Source: CATQHD01 sp965202675 (GTDB lineage Bacteria > Actinomycetota > Acidimicrobiia > Spongiisociales > Spongiisociaceae). Taken from it: a DNA stretch of 64,000 nt. The first letter of the stretch is position 1; the number at the start of each line of letters is the position of its first letter. Made by a program: the position numbers and the translations under genes. This document shows, in pieces, positions 26,253 through 34,236 of this stretch. The stretch covers positions 1,550,001 to 1,614,000 of the forward strand of contig OZ241842.1 in the NCBI GenBank assembly GCA_965202675.1, in the 5' to 3' direction. The notes under the pieces are model-generated. The model was not told where the DNA came from, did not search any database, and worked only from the letters and a program-made list of their open reading frames with translations.

Positions 26253-27008
26253 CTAACCCGGCGGGTTGGCCTCGATGAACTCCAGCACCCGCCGCCAGGC
26301 GTCGGCGGAATCCTCGGCGAACTCCTCGTAACGGCGGTCGAAGAAAGAATGCGGGGCGCCCGGGTACACCACCACTTCGTGGGGGGTTCCCGCCGCCGCC
26401 AGCGCCGCCCGGAACTCCTCCACCGCGGCGGGGGGGATGCTCGGATCGTCCCCTCCCATCAGCGCCAGGATCGGGCAGGCCATTCCCGCCGCCCGGTCGA
26501 CGGCCCCGGCCGTCTCCTCGGGGCGGCGCGGCTGGCCGTAGAAGCCCACCGCCCCGGCCAGGCCCAGCCCGTTGGCGGCCTGGTGCCACGAGGAGGAGCC
26601 GCCGAAACAGAAACCGACCGTGAACACCGCCCGGCCGGGGCGGGCGGCCTGCAGACGGGACACGGCGGCGGTCACGTCGTCGCGAACGCCCTCGAAGGTG
26701 GTGTCGCGGACGTGGGGCCAGTAGTCCCAGTCGTTGGGGCGCTCCCCGATCCCGGCGGTGCGCCCGAAGTAGTCGACGGCCACCGCATCGTATCCGGCCT
26801 GGGCGAAGCGCAGGGCCAGGTCCTTGTAGAAACGGTAGAGGCCCCGCACGTCGGGGAGCACCACCACCGCCGCCTCCGACGGCGGGTTGCCGGCCGCCTC
26901 GAAGGCGGCGAACCGGTTGCCGTCCCGGGCCTCCAGGATCAGGTCCCGTCCGGCAGCCTCCCGTCCGCCCGGCGGAACGGGCGGTTCGGAATCATGATCA
27001 AAGCACAT
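26253..27008 (-). CDS. Dienelactone hydrolase family protein
   Basis: The 251-residue protein has the DLH fold: VVVLPDVRGLYRFYKDLA, VDYFGRT, the cysteine nucleophile elbow GFCFGGSSS (G-x-C-x-G-G), an Asp in LMGGDDPSIP and the His in GAPHSFFDRR. These form the Cys-Asp-His triad. The ATG at 27008 is preceded by GGGGAGG at 5 bp. The protein starts without a signal peptide, so it is cytoplasmic. Substrate is likely a lactone or carboxymethylene compound, not identifiable here. Confidence 0.85.
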   Translation of the reverse strand: MCFDHDSEPPVPPGGREAAGRDLILEARDGNRFAAFEAAGNPPSEAAVVVLPDVRGLYRFYKDLALRFAQAGYDAVAVDYFGRTAGIGERPNDWDYWPHVRDTTFEGVRDDVTAAVSRLQAARPGRAVFTVGFCFGGSSSWHQAANGLGLAGAVGFYGQPRRPEETAGAVDRAAGMACPILALMGGDDPSIPPAAVEEFRAALAAAGTPHEVVVYPGAPHSFFDRRYEEFAEDSADAWRRVLEFIEANPPG

Positions 27009-27124
27009 GCCTGCCTCCCCTGTCTGCGCGGCGCCGCTTCGGCGCTCCACTATAAACCGCGTCGCCCCCGCCCTCCGGCCCCCGGGCGGCCTGGAAGCGG
27101 CCGGGGTCTACTAACCTCCCGTCC

Positions 27125-27961
27125 ATGTCACGTTTGCGCAACTCCATGGCTCTGGCCCGGTCGTCCTGGGAAGTGATCAAGGCGGACAAGGAGCTCCTCC
27201 TGCTGCCGCTCATCTCCGGGGCGGCCTCTCTGATCATCGCGGCCTCTTTCGTGATCCCGCTCTTCGCCGCGGGCAACCCGGCCGGCGGGATAACCGGCGG
27301 GCAGATCCTGGCGCTGATCCCGATGTACTTCATCCTGGCCTACATCACGATCTTCTTCAACGCCGCCCTGATCAGCGCGGCCCACGAGCGCCTGGAAGGC
27401 GGCGACCCGACCATCGGGAGCGCCATACGGGGGGCGGGGCGGCGGGCCGGGAAGATCCTGCCCTGGGCTTTCGTATCGGCGGTCGTGTCGATGATCCTGA
27501 GGGCCATAGAGGAACGGGCCGGGTTCCTCGGCCAGATCGTTACCGCCCTGGCGGGGGTGGCCTGGGCGGTGGTCACCTTCCTCGTGCTCCCGATCATCGT
27601 GATCGAGGGCCTGGGAACGGGCAAGGCCATCAAGAAATCCGGTTCCCTGCTCCGCGGCACCTGGGGCGAGAACATCGCCGCCCAGGTGGGGTTCGGCCTG
27701 TTGGGCTTCCTGCTCATCCTGCCGACGGCCGCCCTCGTATTTGCGGGTTTGGCGGCTGGCGGCGCCGCCGCGGGCGCGCTGATCGGTGTGGGAGTGCTCT
27801 GGGGGATCGCGGTGGCGGTGGTCATCGCGGCCATGAGCGCCGTGTACCAGACGGCCCTGTACCGCTTCGCGGTGGACGGACAGGCCGCTTCCGACTATTT
27901 CGACGCCGGAGTCATGCAGTCCGCCTTCGGACCCAGGCGCGGACTGCGCCGCGGCCGGTAG
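27125..27961 (+). CDS. DUF6159-like integral membrane protein
   Basis: The 278-residue protein has about six hydrophobic helices and a conserved start (LRNSMALARSSWEVIKADKELLLLPLISG) that I recall from the DUF6159 family. Other features are an IVIEGLGTGKAIKKSGSLLRGTWGENIAAQVG loop and a C-terminal SAVYQTALYRFAVDGQAASDYF segment. The function of this family is unknown. The gene is divergent from the DLH gene, with 116 bp between starts. Confidence 0.7.
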   Translation: MSRLRNSMALARSSWEVIKADKELLLLPLISGAASLIIAASFVIPLFAAGNPAGGITGGQILALIPMYFILAYITIFFNAALISAAHERLEGGDPTIGSAIRGAGRRAGKILPWAFVSAVVSMILRAIEERAGFLGQIVTALAGVAWAVVTFLVLPIIVIEGLGTGKAIKKSGSLLRGTWGENIAAQVGFGLLGFLLILPTAALVFAGLAAGGAAAGALIGVGVLWGIAVAVVIAAMSAVYQTALYRFAVDGQAASDYFDAGVMQSAFGPRRGLRRGR

Positions 27962-27988
27962 GGGAATACCGGCTCCTTCAGGATTGCT

Positions 27989-28264
27989 TCAGGGAGACGC
28001 AGCCCGGCGGCGGGCGGCTCTCGCCTTGGCCTTGGCCGCTTCCTCGGCGCGGTTCTTGGGCGCGGCGTTGGTGACCAGGGAATCCACCAGCCGGCGGGTT
28101 CCGGCTGCGATCTCCTCCACCGCCCGGTCGAACACCGCCCGGTTGGCCCTCGACGGGCGGGCGCTTCCCGAAATCTTGCGGACGTACTGCAGGGCGGCGG
28201 CGCGGATCTCCTCGTCGTCGGCGGGCGGTTCGAAATTGTGAAGGGTGCGGATGCTGCGGCACAT
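27989..28264 (-). CDS. DUF2277 family small protein
   Basis: The 91-residue protein begins MCRSIRTLHNFEPPADDEEI and continues RAAALQYVRKISGSARPSRAN, FDRAVEEIAAGTRRLVDSLV, the characteristic DUF2277 pattern. An Ala/Arg/Lys-rich tail follows. I placed the start at that ATG, although the frame is open further upstream, because the family begins with MCR(N/S)I. Function unknown. It is convergent with the DUF6159-like gene. Confidence 0.85.
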   Translation of the reverse strand: MCRSIRTLHNFEPPADDEEIRAAALQYVRKISGSARPSRANRAVFDRAVEEIAAGTRRLVDSLVTNAAPKNRAEEAAKAKARAARRRAASP

Positions 28265-28499
28265 AGGGCAAGGGTACCGGAGCTGCCGGGCGGCGCCGGA
28301 CAAGACCGGGCCGGGCACCCATCTTCCGGAAGGCCGGCCCGACGCGGGCGCAGAGCAGCCGCCGCCCGATCCGGCTCTACCCACCCAATACCCGCCGCCA
28401 TACACCCAGACCCCGCCCGAAGGAAAACCAATGCGTCCGAAAGGCCAAAACAACCGCCACCGCCGCCCCTTCCACTCGGTAAAACCCCTGTTCAACAGC

Positions 28500-28775
28500 C
28501 TCTTTGCCCCACCCGGCACCCTCAAGACCGCGAAAACCTGCCCACCCCGCCGGCTCCGCCGGGTGCCCTCCCCCGCCACCGCCGCCTTGGTCGGAACCCG
28601 CGTCGGGCCGCGTGGGCCCTGCCCCGGCCTGATCGGGCCGGGGGGGATCGGGGTGTCCGTCTATGACCGCCGCGCTCTCCGGAGCCCGGCGGCGGTGTTT
28701 GTGCTCTGGCTCATTCTTTATACGATATTTTCGGCCGAGCGTCAAGGGGTTTGTTCTCGGATTTTTTCGCGGTTC
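28500..28775 (-). ncRNA. F2-family promoter-bearing structured intergenic element, copy c
   Basis: On the minus strand this copy has the best promoter of the F2 group: TTGACG (28740-28745), a 17-bp spacer and TATAAA (28717-28722). The RNA starts near GAGCACAAACACCGCCGCCGG and forms ACCGCCG...CGGCGGT. The 3' module has CCGGC-GGA-GCCGG and ends GTTTTCGCGGTCTTG. It lies in the 0.5-kb gap between the DUF2277 and DUF5671 genes, where no gene is seen. Confidence 0.6.
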
Positions 28776-28805
28776 GCATATTGGCCGCGGTTCGTAAAAG
28801 GGCGG

Positions 28806-30560
28806 TCAGGATTCGGCGGCCTCATAGGGGATGATCTCGACCCCATCGGGGCGGGCCACCGCCAGGAGGCTTCGGTGTCCGCTGTTTTCGACCGCCTGGA
28901 TTACTGCTTCCAGGCCGTCCGGGGACAGGGCCGCCTCCGCATCCGGCCGCTCCCAGACCTGCACCGCGGCGCCGGTGCGCTCCCGCAACATCCGGGCCGC
29001 CGGCCCGCCCGACCGGCACAGCAGCACCACCGACTCCGCCTTCCGGGTTGCCTCGGCCGGGTCCGGATCCGCCTCGGGCGCCTCGGACAGGTCGGCCCGG
29101 CGGACCGCCCGGTGGTAGGCGGCCGTCAGGCCCACCACCGCCGTCAACGACAGCGGCCAGCGCACCGTGTACAGCGTCCAGATGTCCAGGACCTGCTCCA
29201 GCGCCGAGAACAGCACCTCGTAGACGAGCATCAGCAGGCTGATCAGGGCCGCCAGACCGCCCACCCCGAACAGGCACACCAGGTAGATGCGCCGGTTGGG
29301 GGATCGGAGTTCCGGGCCGGGGTCGGCGGCGCGCCGGCGCTGGATCGACGACCAGAACCTCCACCAGAGCGGACCGCCCACCGCCAGCACCGTTGCCGCC
29401 GCGATCAGGCCCGACCGGTCGTAGGAGACGTAGAGCAGGCGGGAAGAGGCGAACGACTGGATGGAAGCCGCCGCCGCCGCCGTCAAGCCCCCCACCGCGG
29501 CCAGCAGCCCCACCCCCGACACCGTATATTCGTACACCCGGTCCACCTCGGTGCGGATCGCGCCGGCCGCCGACCGGAGCACGCCCCGGTGATAGCGCCA
29601 CAGTCCTCCTCCGACCGCCGCCAGCGCCAGGGCGAGGGGAAGCCCGCCGAAGTGGAGGCCGGCCGGCAGGACGGGGCCGCCCGCCAGCCAGTCGAATATC
29701 CGGTAGCCGAGGCTCCATACTCCGGCCAACCCGGTGACGAGGCCCCCCACCACCCCCGCCAGCAGCACGTAGCCGCGCCAGAGCGGGGTGTGTTCCCCCG
29801 AGCGGCCCAACCGCAGCCAGTAGCGCGACCAGGCCGCCCCGGACACCGCCAGCCCCACCGCCGATTCGCGGAGGACATCCTCGGTCCCGGCCGACATCAC
29901 AACGCCCCACACCCCGCGGACGGCATCCCCGGTCCCGTCCAACACCAGAACGCCCCACACCCCGTCGTACACGATCTGCAGTACGGAGTCGAGGAAGGCG
30001 ACCCCGAAACCGGCGGACGCGGCCAAGCCCGCCAAAGACCCCAGGATGAACCCCGTTTCGAGCCGGGCAGAGCGGCCCCGCCGAGCCGCCGCCATGTGAT
30101 GGAACAGCCACACCATCCCCCACACCAGGGCGACCCCGAAGGGAGCGGGGTCGAACCGGCCCTCCGACAGCCGCTGCCCCCACACGATCACCCCCCCGCC
30201 CCCTACCAGGAGCCCGGTCAGCTCCGCCGCCGTCAGGTAGACCTCCCATCCGGGTGCGCCCCCGCCCTCGGCGCGGAGGGTCCGCCGCACCCATCCGGCC
30301 GCCAGCGCCAAGCCGGGCGTTCCCACGATCACAAACGAGAGCATGAAGGCCCTGTAGTCGGTTCCGGCGCCGGCAAAGGAAAAAAGCCCGCTGAGTCCGG
30401 TGGCCGCCACCACTGCCAGCAGGTACAGCGTCCCGTACCGGAAGAAGCGGCGCAGGGCGCCCCCGCGGTCCTGCTTCGACCTCGAGGTCAGAAACAGGAT
30501 CACCGCAATGACCGCCCCCAGCAGCAATGCCCAGGTCAGAATGATTGCGACCAGCGTCAT
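28806..30560 (-). CDS. DUF5671-like multi-pass membrane protein
   Basis: The 584-residue protein has about 12-14 hydrophobic helices, arranged as repeats of about 90 residues with similar pairs (LETGFILGSLAGLAASAGFGVAFLDS; GGLVTGLAGVWSLGYRIFDW; YTVSGVGLLAAVGGLTAAAAASI). This matches DUF5671 membrane domains as I know them. A soluble C-terminal part (about 110 residues) carries VVLLCRSGGPAARMLRERTG. The downstream hypothetical gene is 5 bp away on the same strand. Function unknown. Confidence 0.7.
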   Translation of the reverse strand: MTLVAIILTWALLLGAVIAVILFLTSRSKQDRGGALRRFFRYGTLYLLAVVAATGLSGLFSFAGAGTDYRAFMLSFVIVGTPGLALAAGWVRRTLRAEGGGAPGWEVYLTAAELTGLLVGGGGVIVWGQRLSEGRFDPAPFGVALVWGMVWLFHHMAAARRGRSARLETGFILGSLAGLAASAGFGVAFLDSVLQIVYDGVWGVLVLDGTGDAVRGVWGVVMSAGTEDVLRESAVGLAVSGAAWSRYWLRLGRSGEHTPLWRGYVLLAGVVGGLVTGLAGVWSLGYRIFDWLAGGPVLPAGLHFGGLPLALALAAVGGGLWRYHRGVLRSAAGAIRTEVDRVYEYTVSGVGLLAAVGGLTAAAAASIQSFASSRLLYVSYDRSGLIAAATVLAVGGPLWWRFWSSIQRRRAADPGPELRSPNRRIYLVCLFGVGGLAALISLLMLVYEVLFSALEQVLDIWTLYTVRWPLSLTAVVGLTAAYHRAVRRADLSEAPEADPDPAEATRKAESVVLLCRSGGPAARMLRERTGAAVQVWERPDAEAALSPDGLEAVIQAVENSGHRSLLAVARPDGVEIIPYEAAES

Positions 30561-30564
30561 GGGT

Positions 30565-31110
30565 TCAGACCTCCTCTGCGTCCGGATCCGGCGGCGGGAG
30601 AAAGTCCTCGGAACACCTGCGCCGCGGCCAGTCCTGGCGGGTTATGCGCCAACTTCCTCCGTCCTCTCCTTCCTCTTGGTAGGCCAGGACGAACAGCCGG
30701 TAATGCGCGGAGTCCGGCTCCAACATCCGCTCCTCGGTTACCCGGACATCGACATAGGCGGTCTGCCCCTCGATGTTGGTGCCCAGCCATTCGATCCGGT
30801 AGGACCCGTCCCGCAGGTAATAGGAGGATTCCAGGACGCATTCGGTCCATTCGGTCCGCAGCCGGTCGGAAAGATAGGTTCGAGCCTGCCCTCGGCGCCC
30901 GTCGATCACGGCCGACAGGTAGCTCTGCACCACGCCTTCGGGGGTTTCGGGGTCCAGCGCAACATCCCTGGTGTAGGCAACTGCGGCGGCCGCCGCCAGG
31001 AGCACGCCGACCACGGCCCCGGCCCACAGCAGTATCCGGTTGCCGGAGGATCCGGCGGCGGCCTGCGGCGGGGCGGCGCCTCCCCCCTCCGCCGGAGCAT
31101 CAGGCGCCAT
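30565..31110 (-). CDS. Membrane-anchored hypothetical protein
   Basis: The 181-residue protein has a Pro/Ala-rich N-terminus, one membrane helix (ILLWAGAVVGVLLAAAAAV) and an extracellular-type domain of about 120 residues (TPEGVVQSYLSAVIDGRRGQA, then WRITRQDWPRRRC). The YLSAVIDGR..A..YL pattern resembles the SnoaL/NTF2-like domains seen in many secreted anchored proteins. It lies upstream of the DUF5671-like gene on the same strand, probably one operon. The start ATG at 31110 is likely but its ribosome site is weak. Confidence 0.65.
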   Translation of the reverse strand: MAPDAPAEGGGAAPPQAAAGSSGNRILLWAGAVVGVLLAAAAAVAYTRDVALDPETPEGVVQSYLSAVIDGRRGQARTYLSDRLRTEWTECVLESSYYLRDGSYRIEWLGTNIEGQTAYVDVRVTEERMLEPDSAHYRLFVLAYQEEGEDGGSWRITRQDWPRRRCSEDFLPPPDPDAEEV

Positions 31111-31199
31111 GACCGGATCCGGAGGAAAACGGGCGGGGGCGGGGCGGAAGGAAGAACGGAATCGAAAACGCCGGCAGGCGCACGGTATGATATCGACCC

Positions 31200-31700
31200 A
31201 TGGATCCAACCTACCAGCGCATCCTCGGCCTGCGGGCCATCCGCCGGTTCCAGGACCGCCCTCTCGAGCCGGACGACCTCGACCGGGTGCTCGAAGCGGC
31301 CCGCTGGACGGGCAGCGCCAAGAACCGGCAGAACTGGGCTGTCGTGGTTGTCCGGGACCCCGGCCAGAAAGAAAAGCTGGCCGGGTGCTGCGGCGCCGGC
31401 ACCCCCCTGCGAAGGGCCCCCGCCGGGCTGGCGCTGGTGCAGGAGCCGGAGACCTACGAGTTCGATATCGGGCGCATGGCGCAGAACATCATGCTGGCGG
31501 CCGATGCGCTGGGGATGGCCGCCTGTCCGGTAACCATGCACCGCGAGGGCGACGCCGCCGAGGTGCTGGGCCTGCCGGACGGATGGCGCTGCCGATACGT
31601 TGTCGCGCTCGGATACCCGGACCCGGCGGCCCGGCCCGCCCGGTTCGGGGGCCGCAAGCCCGTCGAGGAGATCGTCCACCGGGAGCGCTACGGAGCCTGA
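31200..31700 (+). CDS. Nitroreductase-family protein (short)
   Basis: The 166-residue protein has the FMN-binding nitroreductase start (LRAIRRFQDRPLEPDDLDRVLEAARWTGSAKNRQNWAVVVV), a central IGRMAQNIMLAADALGM and a C-terminal VVALGYPDP.ARPARFGGRKPVEEIV. It is shorter than the typical 200 residues, with a compact middle part, like many actinobacterial nitroreductase-like proteins. It is divergent from the hypothetical gene by 90 bp. Confidence 0.85.
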   Translation: MDPTYQRILGLRAIRRFQDRPLEPDDLDRVLEAARWTGSAKNRQNWAVVVVRDPGQKEKLAGCCGAGTPLRRAPAGLALVQEPETYEFDIGRMAQNIMLAADALGMAACPVTMHREGDAAEVLGLPDGWRCRYVVALGYPDPAARPARFGGRKPVEEIVHRERYGA

Positions 31701-31724
31701 GCGGACCGCGGTTTCGCAGGCTTT

Positions 31725-31826
31725 GAGCGGGCGCGGATAGAGAGCCGGAAGGCACCCGGCGCAGGCAACGGTTGGACGGCGTTGCCCGACGAGCATGGGC
31801 GGCGGGGTGCTGCGCCCGCCGACAGA
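31725..31826 (-). repeat. R3 repeat, copy B
   Basis: Read on the minus strand this is a 95-100-bp unit (GTCGGCGGG...GCCGCCCATGCTCGTCGGGCA...GTTGCCTGCGCCGGG...GCCTTCCGG...CTCTATCCGCGC). Copies lie at about 34040 and 45163. It follows F1 copy B in the same relative order as in those other loci. No reading frame is preserved. Confidence 0.7.
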
Positions 31827-31926
31827 CCGGCGAAGGCATCCCCATCCGGGCGTCCTCCGAACCCGCCGGTCAAGCCCCTATACCCCTGGGCCGACAGGAC
31901 GCTTCCCGCGAACAGGCTCTCCGGCA

Positions 31927-32216
31927 TCCCCGAACCCCCTGGTCGAGCCCCTATCCCACCCCGGACCACAGCAAGAACGCGAAAAACGCCGCCACCTCGC
32001 CCCCGCTTCGCGGGCCCGGCCCCCGCCGCCTCCACCTCGGTTCCGGACGCGCTCGGTCAGTACCCCGGCGGGTCGCGTTCGGAAGATGATCCCTGTCTCG
32101 GTCTGCGCCGGCTGCGGACCGGAGGTGCTTGCAGCTTCTTCATTATCCGGCATCGGTGTGACACAGTCAATACCCTTGTCGGGGATTCGGCGGGATTTTT
32201 TTGTCATTCCGTGATT
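31927..32216 (-). ncRNA. F1-family promoter-bearing structured intergenic element, copy B
   Basis: On the minus strand it starts ATCACGGAATGACAAAAAAA. The promoter is TTGACT (32165-32170), 17 bp, GATAAT (32142-32147). The body has GCACCTCCGG and a stem changed to CCGGC/GCCGG relative to copy A, around the same GACCGAGACAGGGATCATC loop. It ends with CCCGC-GAA-GCGGG and TTTTTCGCGTTCTTGC, followed by the GGGGCTCGACCAGGGGGTTC tail, repeated once more near 31860. The gap to the nitroreductase gene holds nothing else but R3. Confidence 0.62.
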
Positions 32217-32268
32217 CAAGGGGGTGAAACCGAGAAACTGCCGCCCCCGGCGGTAGGATTCCCCGGCT

Positions 32269-33537
32269 ATGAGCGATCTCCTCTCCGCGGCGCAGGCCCT
32301 CCTGCCTCAAACGGTGGAGCTGCGCCGCCGCCTCCACCGCCGCCCCGAGCGGGGCCTCCACCTGCCCGAGACCCGCGCCATGGTGCTCGAGGCGCTGGAA
32401 GGGTTGCCGCTCGATATCCACCTGCACGAGAACACCAGCGGCGTGGCGGCGGTGCTGCGGGGCGGCCGGCCCGGGCCGGGGGTCATCCTGCGGGGCGACA
32501 TGGACGCGTTGCCCGTACAGGAGGATACGGGGCTCGCCTTCGCCAGCGAGCACCCCGGATTGATGCATGCCTGCGGGCACGATATGCATACGGCGATGCT
32601 GGCGGGCGCGGCCCGGCTGCTGTCTGGGATGCGGGAGGATCTCGACCGCGACGTGATCTTTATGTTCCAGCCCGGCGAGGAAGGATTCTTCGGCGCCCTG
32701 CGCATGATCGAGGAGGGGGTGCTGGATGCGGCCCGGGAGCGCCCCTGCGGGGCCTTCGCCGTCCACGTAACGACCTGGTACGAAACCGGGACCCTCCACC
32801 ACCGGCAGGGACCGCAGATGGCGGCGGCCGACGAGCTGTGCATCACGGTGCGCGGCAAGGGCGGCCACGCCTCCACCCCGCACCTGTCGCTGGACCCCAT
32901 CCCGGTGGCCGCCGAGATCGTGCTGGCGACGGAGACGGCCGTCACCCGCCGGGTGAACGTATTCGACCCGGGTGTCATAACCTTCTCGACCATCGACGGG
33001 GGAACCACCCACAACGTCATACCCGAAACGGTCCGGCTGGCCGGGACGATCCGATCGTTTTCCGACGAGACCCGCGAGGAGCTGCATGCGCTCGTCCGCC
33101 GGGTCGCCGAGAACACGGCCGCCGCCCACGCCATGGAAGCCGAGGTAGAGGTGATAGCCGGGTATCCGGTTACGGTGAACGACGCCGCCTTCACCGCCTT
33201 CGTGGACTCGGTAGCCCGGGAGACGCTGGGCGGGGAGCGGGTCAGGCCGATGCAGTGGCCGTCGCTGGGGGGCGAGGACTGGAGCTACGTGCTCCAGGAG
33301 GTCCCGGGGACGATGTCCTACCTGGGGGCCTGCCTGCCCGGCCAGGTTCCGGGCGAGGCGCCGGGCAACCATTCCAACCGGGTCGTGTTCGACGAGGAGG
33401 CGATGGCGGCGGGGGTGGCCATGCACGCCGCGGTGGCGCTGGCGCACGGGCGCCCTGTCAGCCTGGCGGAGCCGGACGGCGGCTTCGGCGGTCTCTACGG
33501 CTTGGACGATCCTTACGGCCCATCTGTCCTATTGTGA
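32269..33537 (+). CDS. M20-family metal-dependent amidohydrolase
   Basis: The 422-residue protein has the M20 dinuclear metal motifs: ILRGDMDALPVQED (Asp ligand), LMHACGHDMHTAML (Cys/His ligands) and QPGEEGFFGALRMIEEG (catalytic Glu pair), and a later KGGHASTPHLSLDPI. It is of the IAA-amino acid/N-acyl amino acid hydrolase type (AmhX/HipO-like). The exact acyl amide is not clear. Its last four residues (SVLL) and stop lie in the 24-bp direct repeat that recurs at 34136, so its C-terminus was probably rewritten by an insertion event. Confidence 0.85.
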   Translation: MSDLLSAAQALLPQTVELRRRLHRRPERGLHLPETRAMVLEALEGLPLDIHLHENTSGVAAVLRGGRPGPGVILRGDMDALPVQEDTGLAFASEHPGLMHACGHDMHTAMLAGAARLLSGMREDLDRDVIFMFQPGEEGFFGALRMIEEGVLDAARERPCGAFAVHVTTWYETGTLHHRQGPQMAAADELCITVRGKGGHASTPHLSLDPIPVAAEIVLATETAVTRRVNVFDPGVITFSTIDGGTTHNVIPETVRLAGTIRSFSDETREELHALVRRVAENTAAAHAMEAEVEVIAGYPVTVNDAAFTAFVDSVARETLGGERVRPMQWPSLGGEDWSYVLQEVPGTMSYLGACLPGQVPGEAPGNHSNRVVFDEEAMAAGVAMHAAVALAHGRPVSLAEPDGGFGGLYGLDDPYGPSVLL

Positions 33538-33547
33538 ATCAACAGAG
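33524..33547 (+). repeat. Direct repeat DR1 flanking the F1-C/R3-C segment
   Basis: The 24-bp sequence CTGTCCTATTG...CAACAGAG (with GTGAATC-type middle) overlaps the end of the M20 gene and its TGA. An identical copy is at 34136-34159. CTGT at one end and ACAG at the other form a short inverted pair. Confidence 0.8.
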
Positions 33548-33567
33548 TGTACGCAAGGCCTATAAAA

Positions 33568-33862
33568 TCACGGAATGACAAAAAAATCCCACCGAATCCT
33601 CCACAAGGGTATTGACTATGCCACACCGATGCTGTATTAATGAAGTTGCCGCAAGCACCTCCGGTCGGCAGGCGCCGCAGACCGAGACAGGGATCATCTT
33701 CCGAACGCGACCTGCCGGGTACTGACCGGACGCGTCCGGATTTCCGGTGGAGGCGGCGGGGGCCGGGCCCGCGAAGCGGGGGCGCGGGGGCGGAGTTTTT
33801 CGCGTTCTTGCCGGGGTCCGGGGGCGGGAAAGGGGCTCGACCAGGGAGTTCGGAGGATGCAC
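33568..33862 (+). ncRNA. F1-family promoter-bearing structured intergenic element, copy C
   Basis: Starts AATCACGGAATGACAAAAAA. The promoter is TTGACT (33612-33617), 17 bp, TATTAA (33635-33640). The RNA has GCACCTCCGG and GGCAGG/CCTGCC stem around the conserved GACCGAGACAGGGATCATC loop, then CCCGC-GAA-GCGGG and TTTTTCGCGTTCTTGCC. The tail motif CTTGACCAAGGGGTTCGGAG recurs at about 33912 and 33988, so three copies with about 80-bp spacing fill the stretch to 34030. The segment lies between DR1 and DR2. Confidence 0.62.
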
Positions 33863-34039
33863 CGTCTCCGATGGCAGGTCCTCCACACGACCGGAGCGGA
33901 GATAGGGGCCTTGACCAAGGGGTTCGGAGGATGCGCCCGTCCGGTGGGGGTTCGTCTCATGCCAAGACCTTCCGGTGGGATAGGCGGCTCGACCAAGGGG
34001 TTCGGAGGATGCACGGATATGATCGACTTCGCCGTTACG

Positions 34040-34135
34040 TCGGCGAGAGCAGCGCCCTGCCGCCCATGGCTCATCGGGCATACCGTCCAACAGTTGCTTG
34101 CGCCGGGGCGCCTTCCGGGCTCTCCTATCCGCGCA
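34040..34135 (+). repeat. R3 repeat, copy C
   Basis: About 95 bp matching R3 copies near 31.8 and 45.2 kb (CTGCCGCCCATGGCTCATCG, then CAGTTGCTTGCGCCGGGGCG, CCTTCCGGGCTCT and ATCCGCGCAC). It is directly followed by DR2 and sits in the same order after F1 as in the other two loci. Confidence 0.7.
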
Positions 34136-34159
34136 CTGTCCTATTGTGAATCAACAGAG
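34136..34159 (+). repeat. Direct repeat DR2 flanking the F1-C/R3-C segment
   Basis: A perfect copy of the 24-bp sequence at 33524-33547, 612 bp away. F1 copy C and R3 copy C lie exactly between the two repeats. Confidence 0.8.
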
Positions 34160-34200
34160 CGTATGTGAGTAATATTCGGATCTCATGATCTGTAATTGAG

Positions 34201-34228
34201 TTGCCAACCCTGAGATGATGTGTATAAT
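34201..34228 (+). promoter_or_regulatory. Promoter of the Fic gene, probably leaderless
   Basis: TTGCCA at 34201-34206, a 16-bp spacer and a perfect TATAAT at 34223-34228. The ATG at 34237 is 8 bp after the -10 box, so the mRNA should start at or within a base or two of the start codon. There is no Shine-Dalgarno sequence. The surrounding 60 bp are AT-rich compared with the genome. Confidence 0.65.
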
Positions 34229-34236
34229 CGGATATT

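Noticed and set aside
28245..31112. A 955-codon open frame on the plus strand opposite the DUF5671 gene
   Set aside because: It has low-complexity Pro/Arg/Gln sequence and overlaps genes with recognisable membrane helices on the minus strand.
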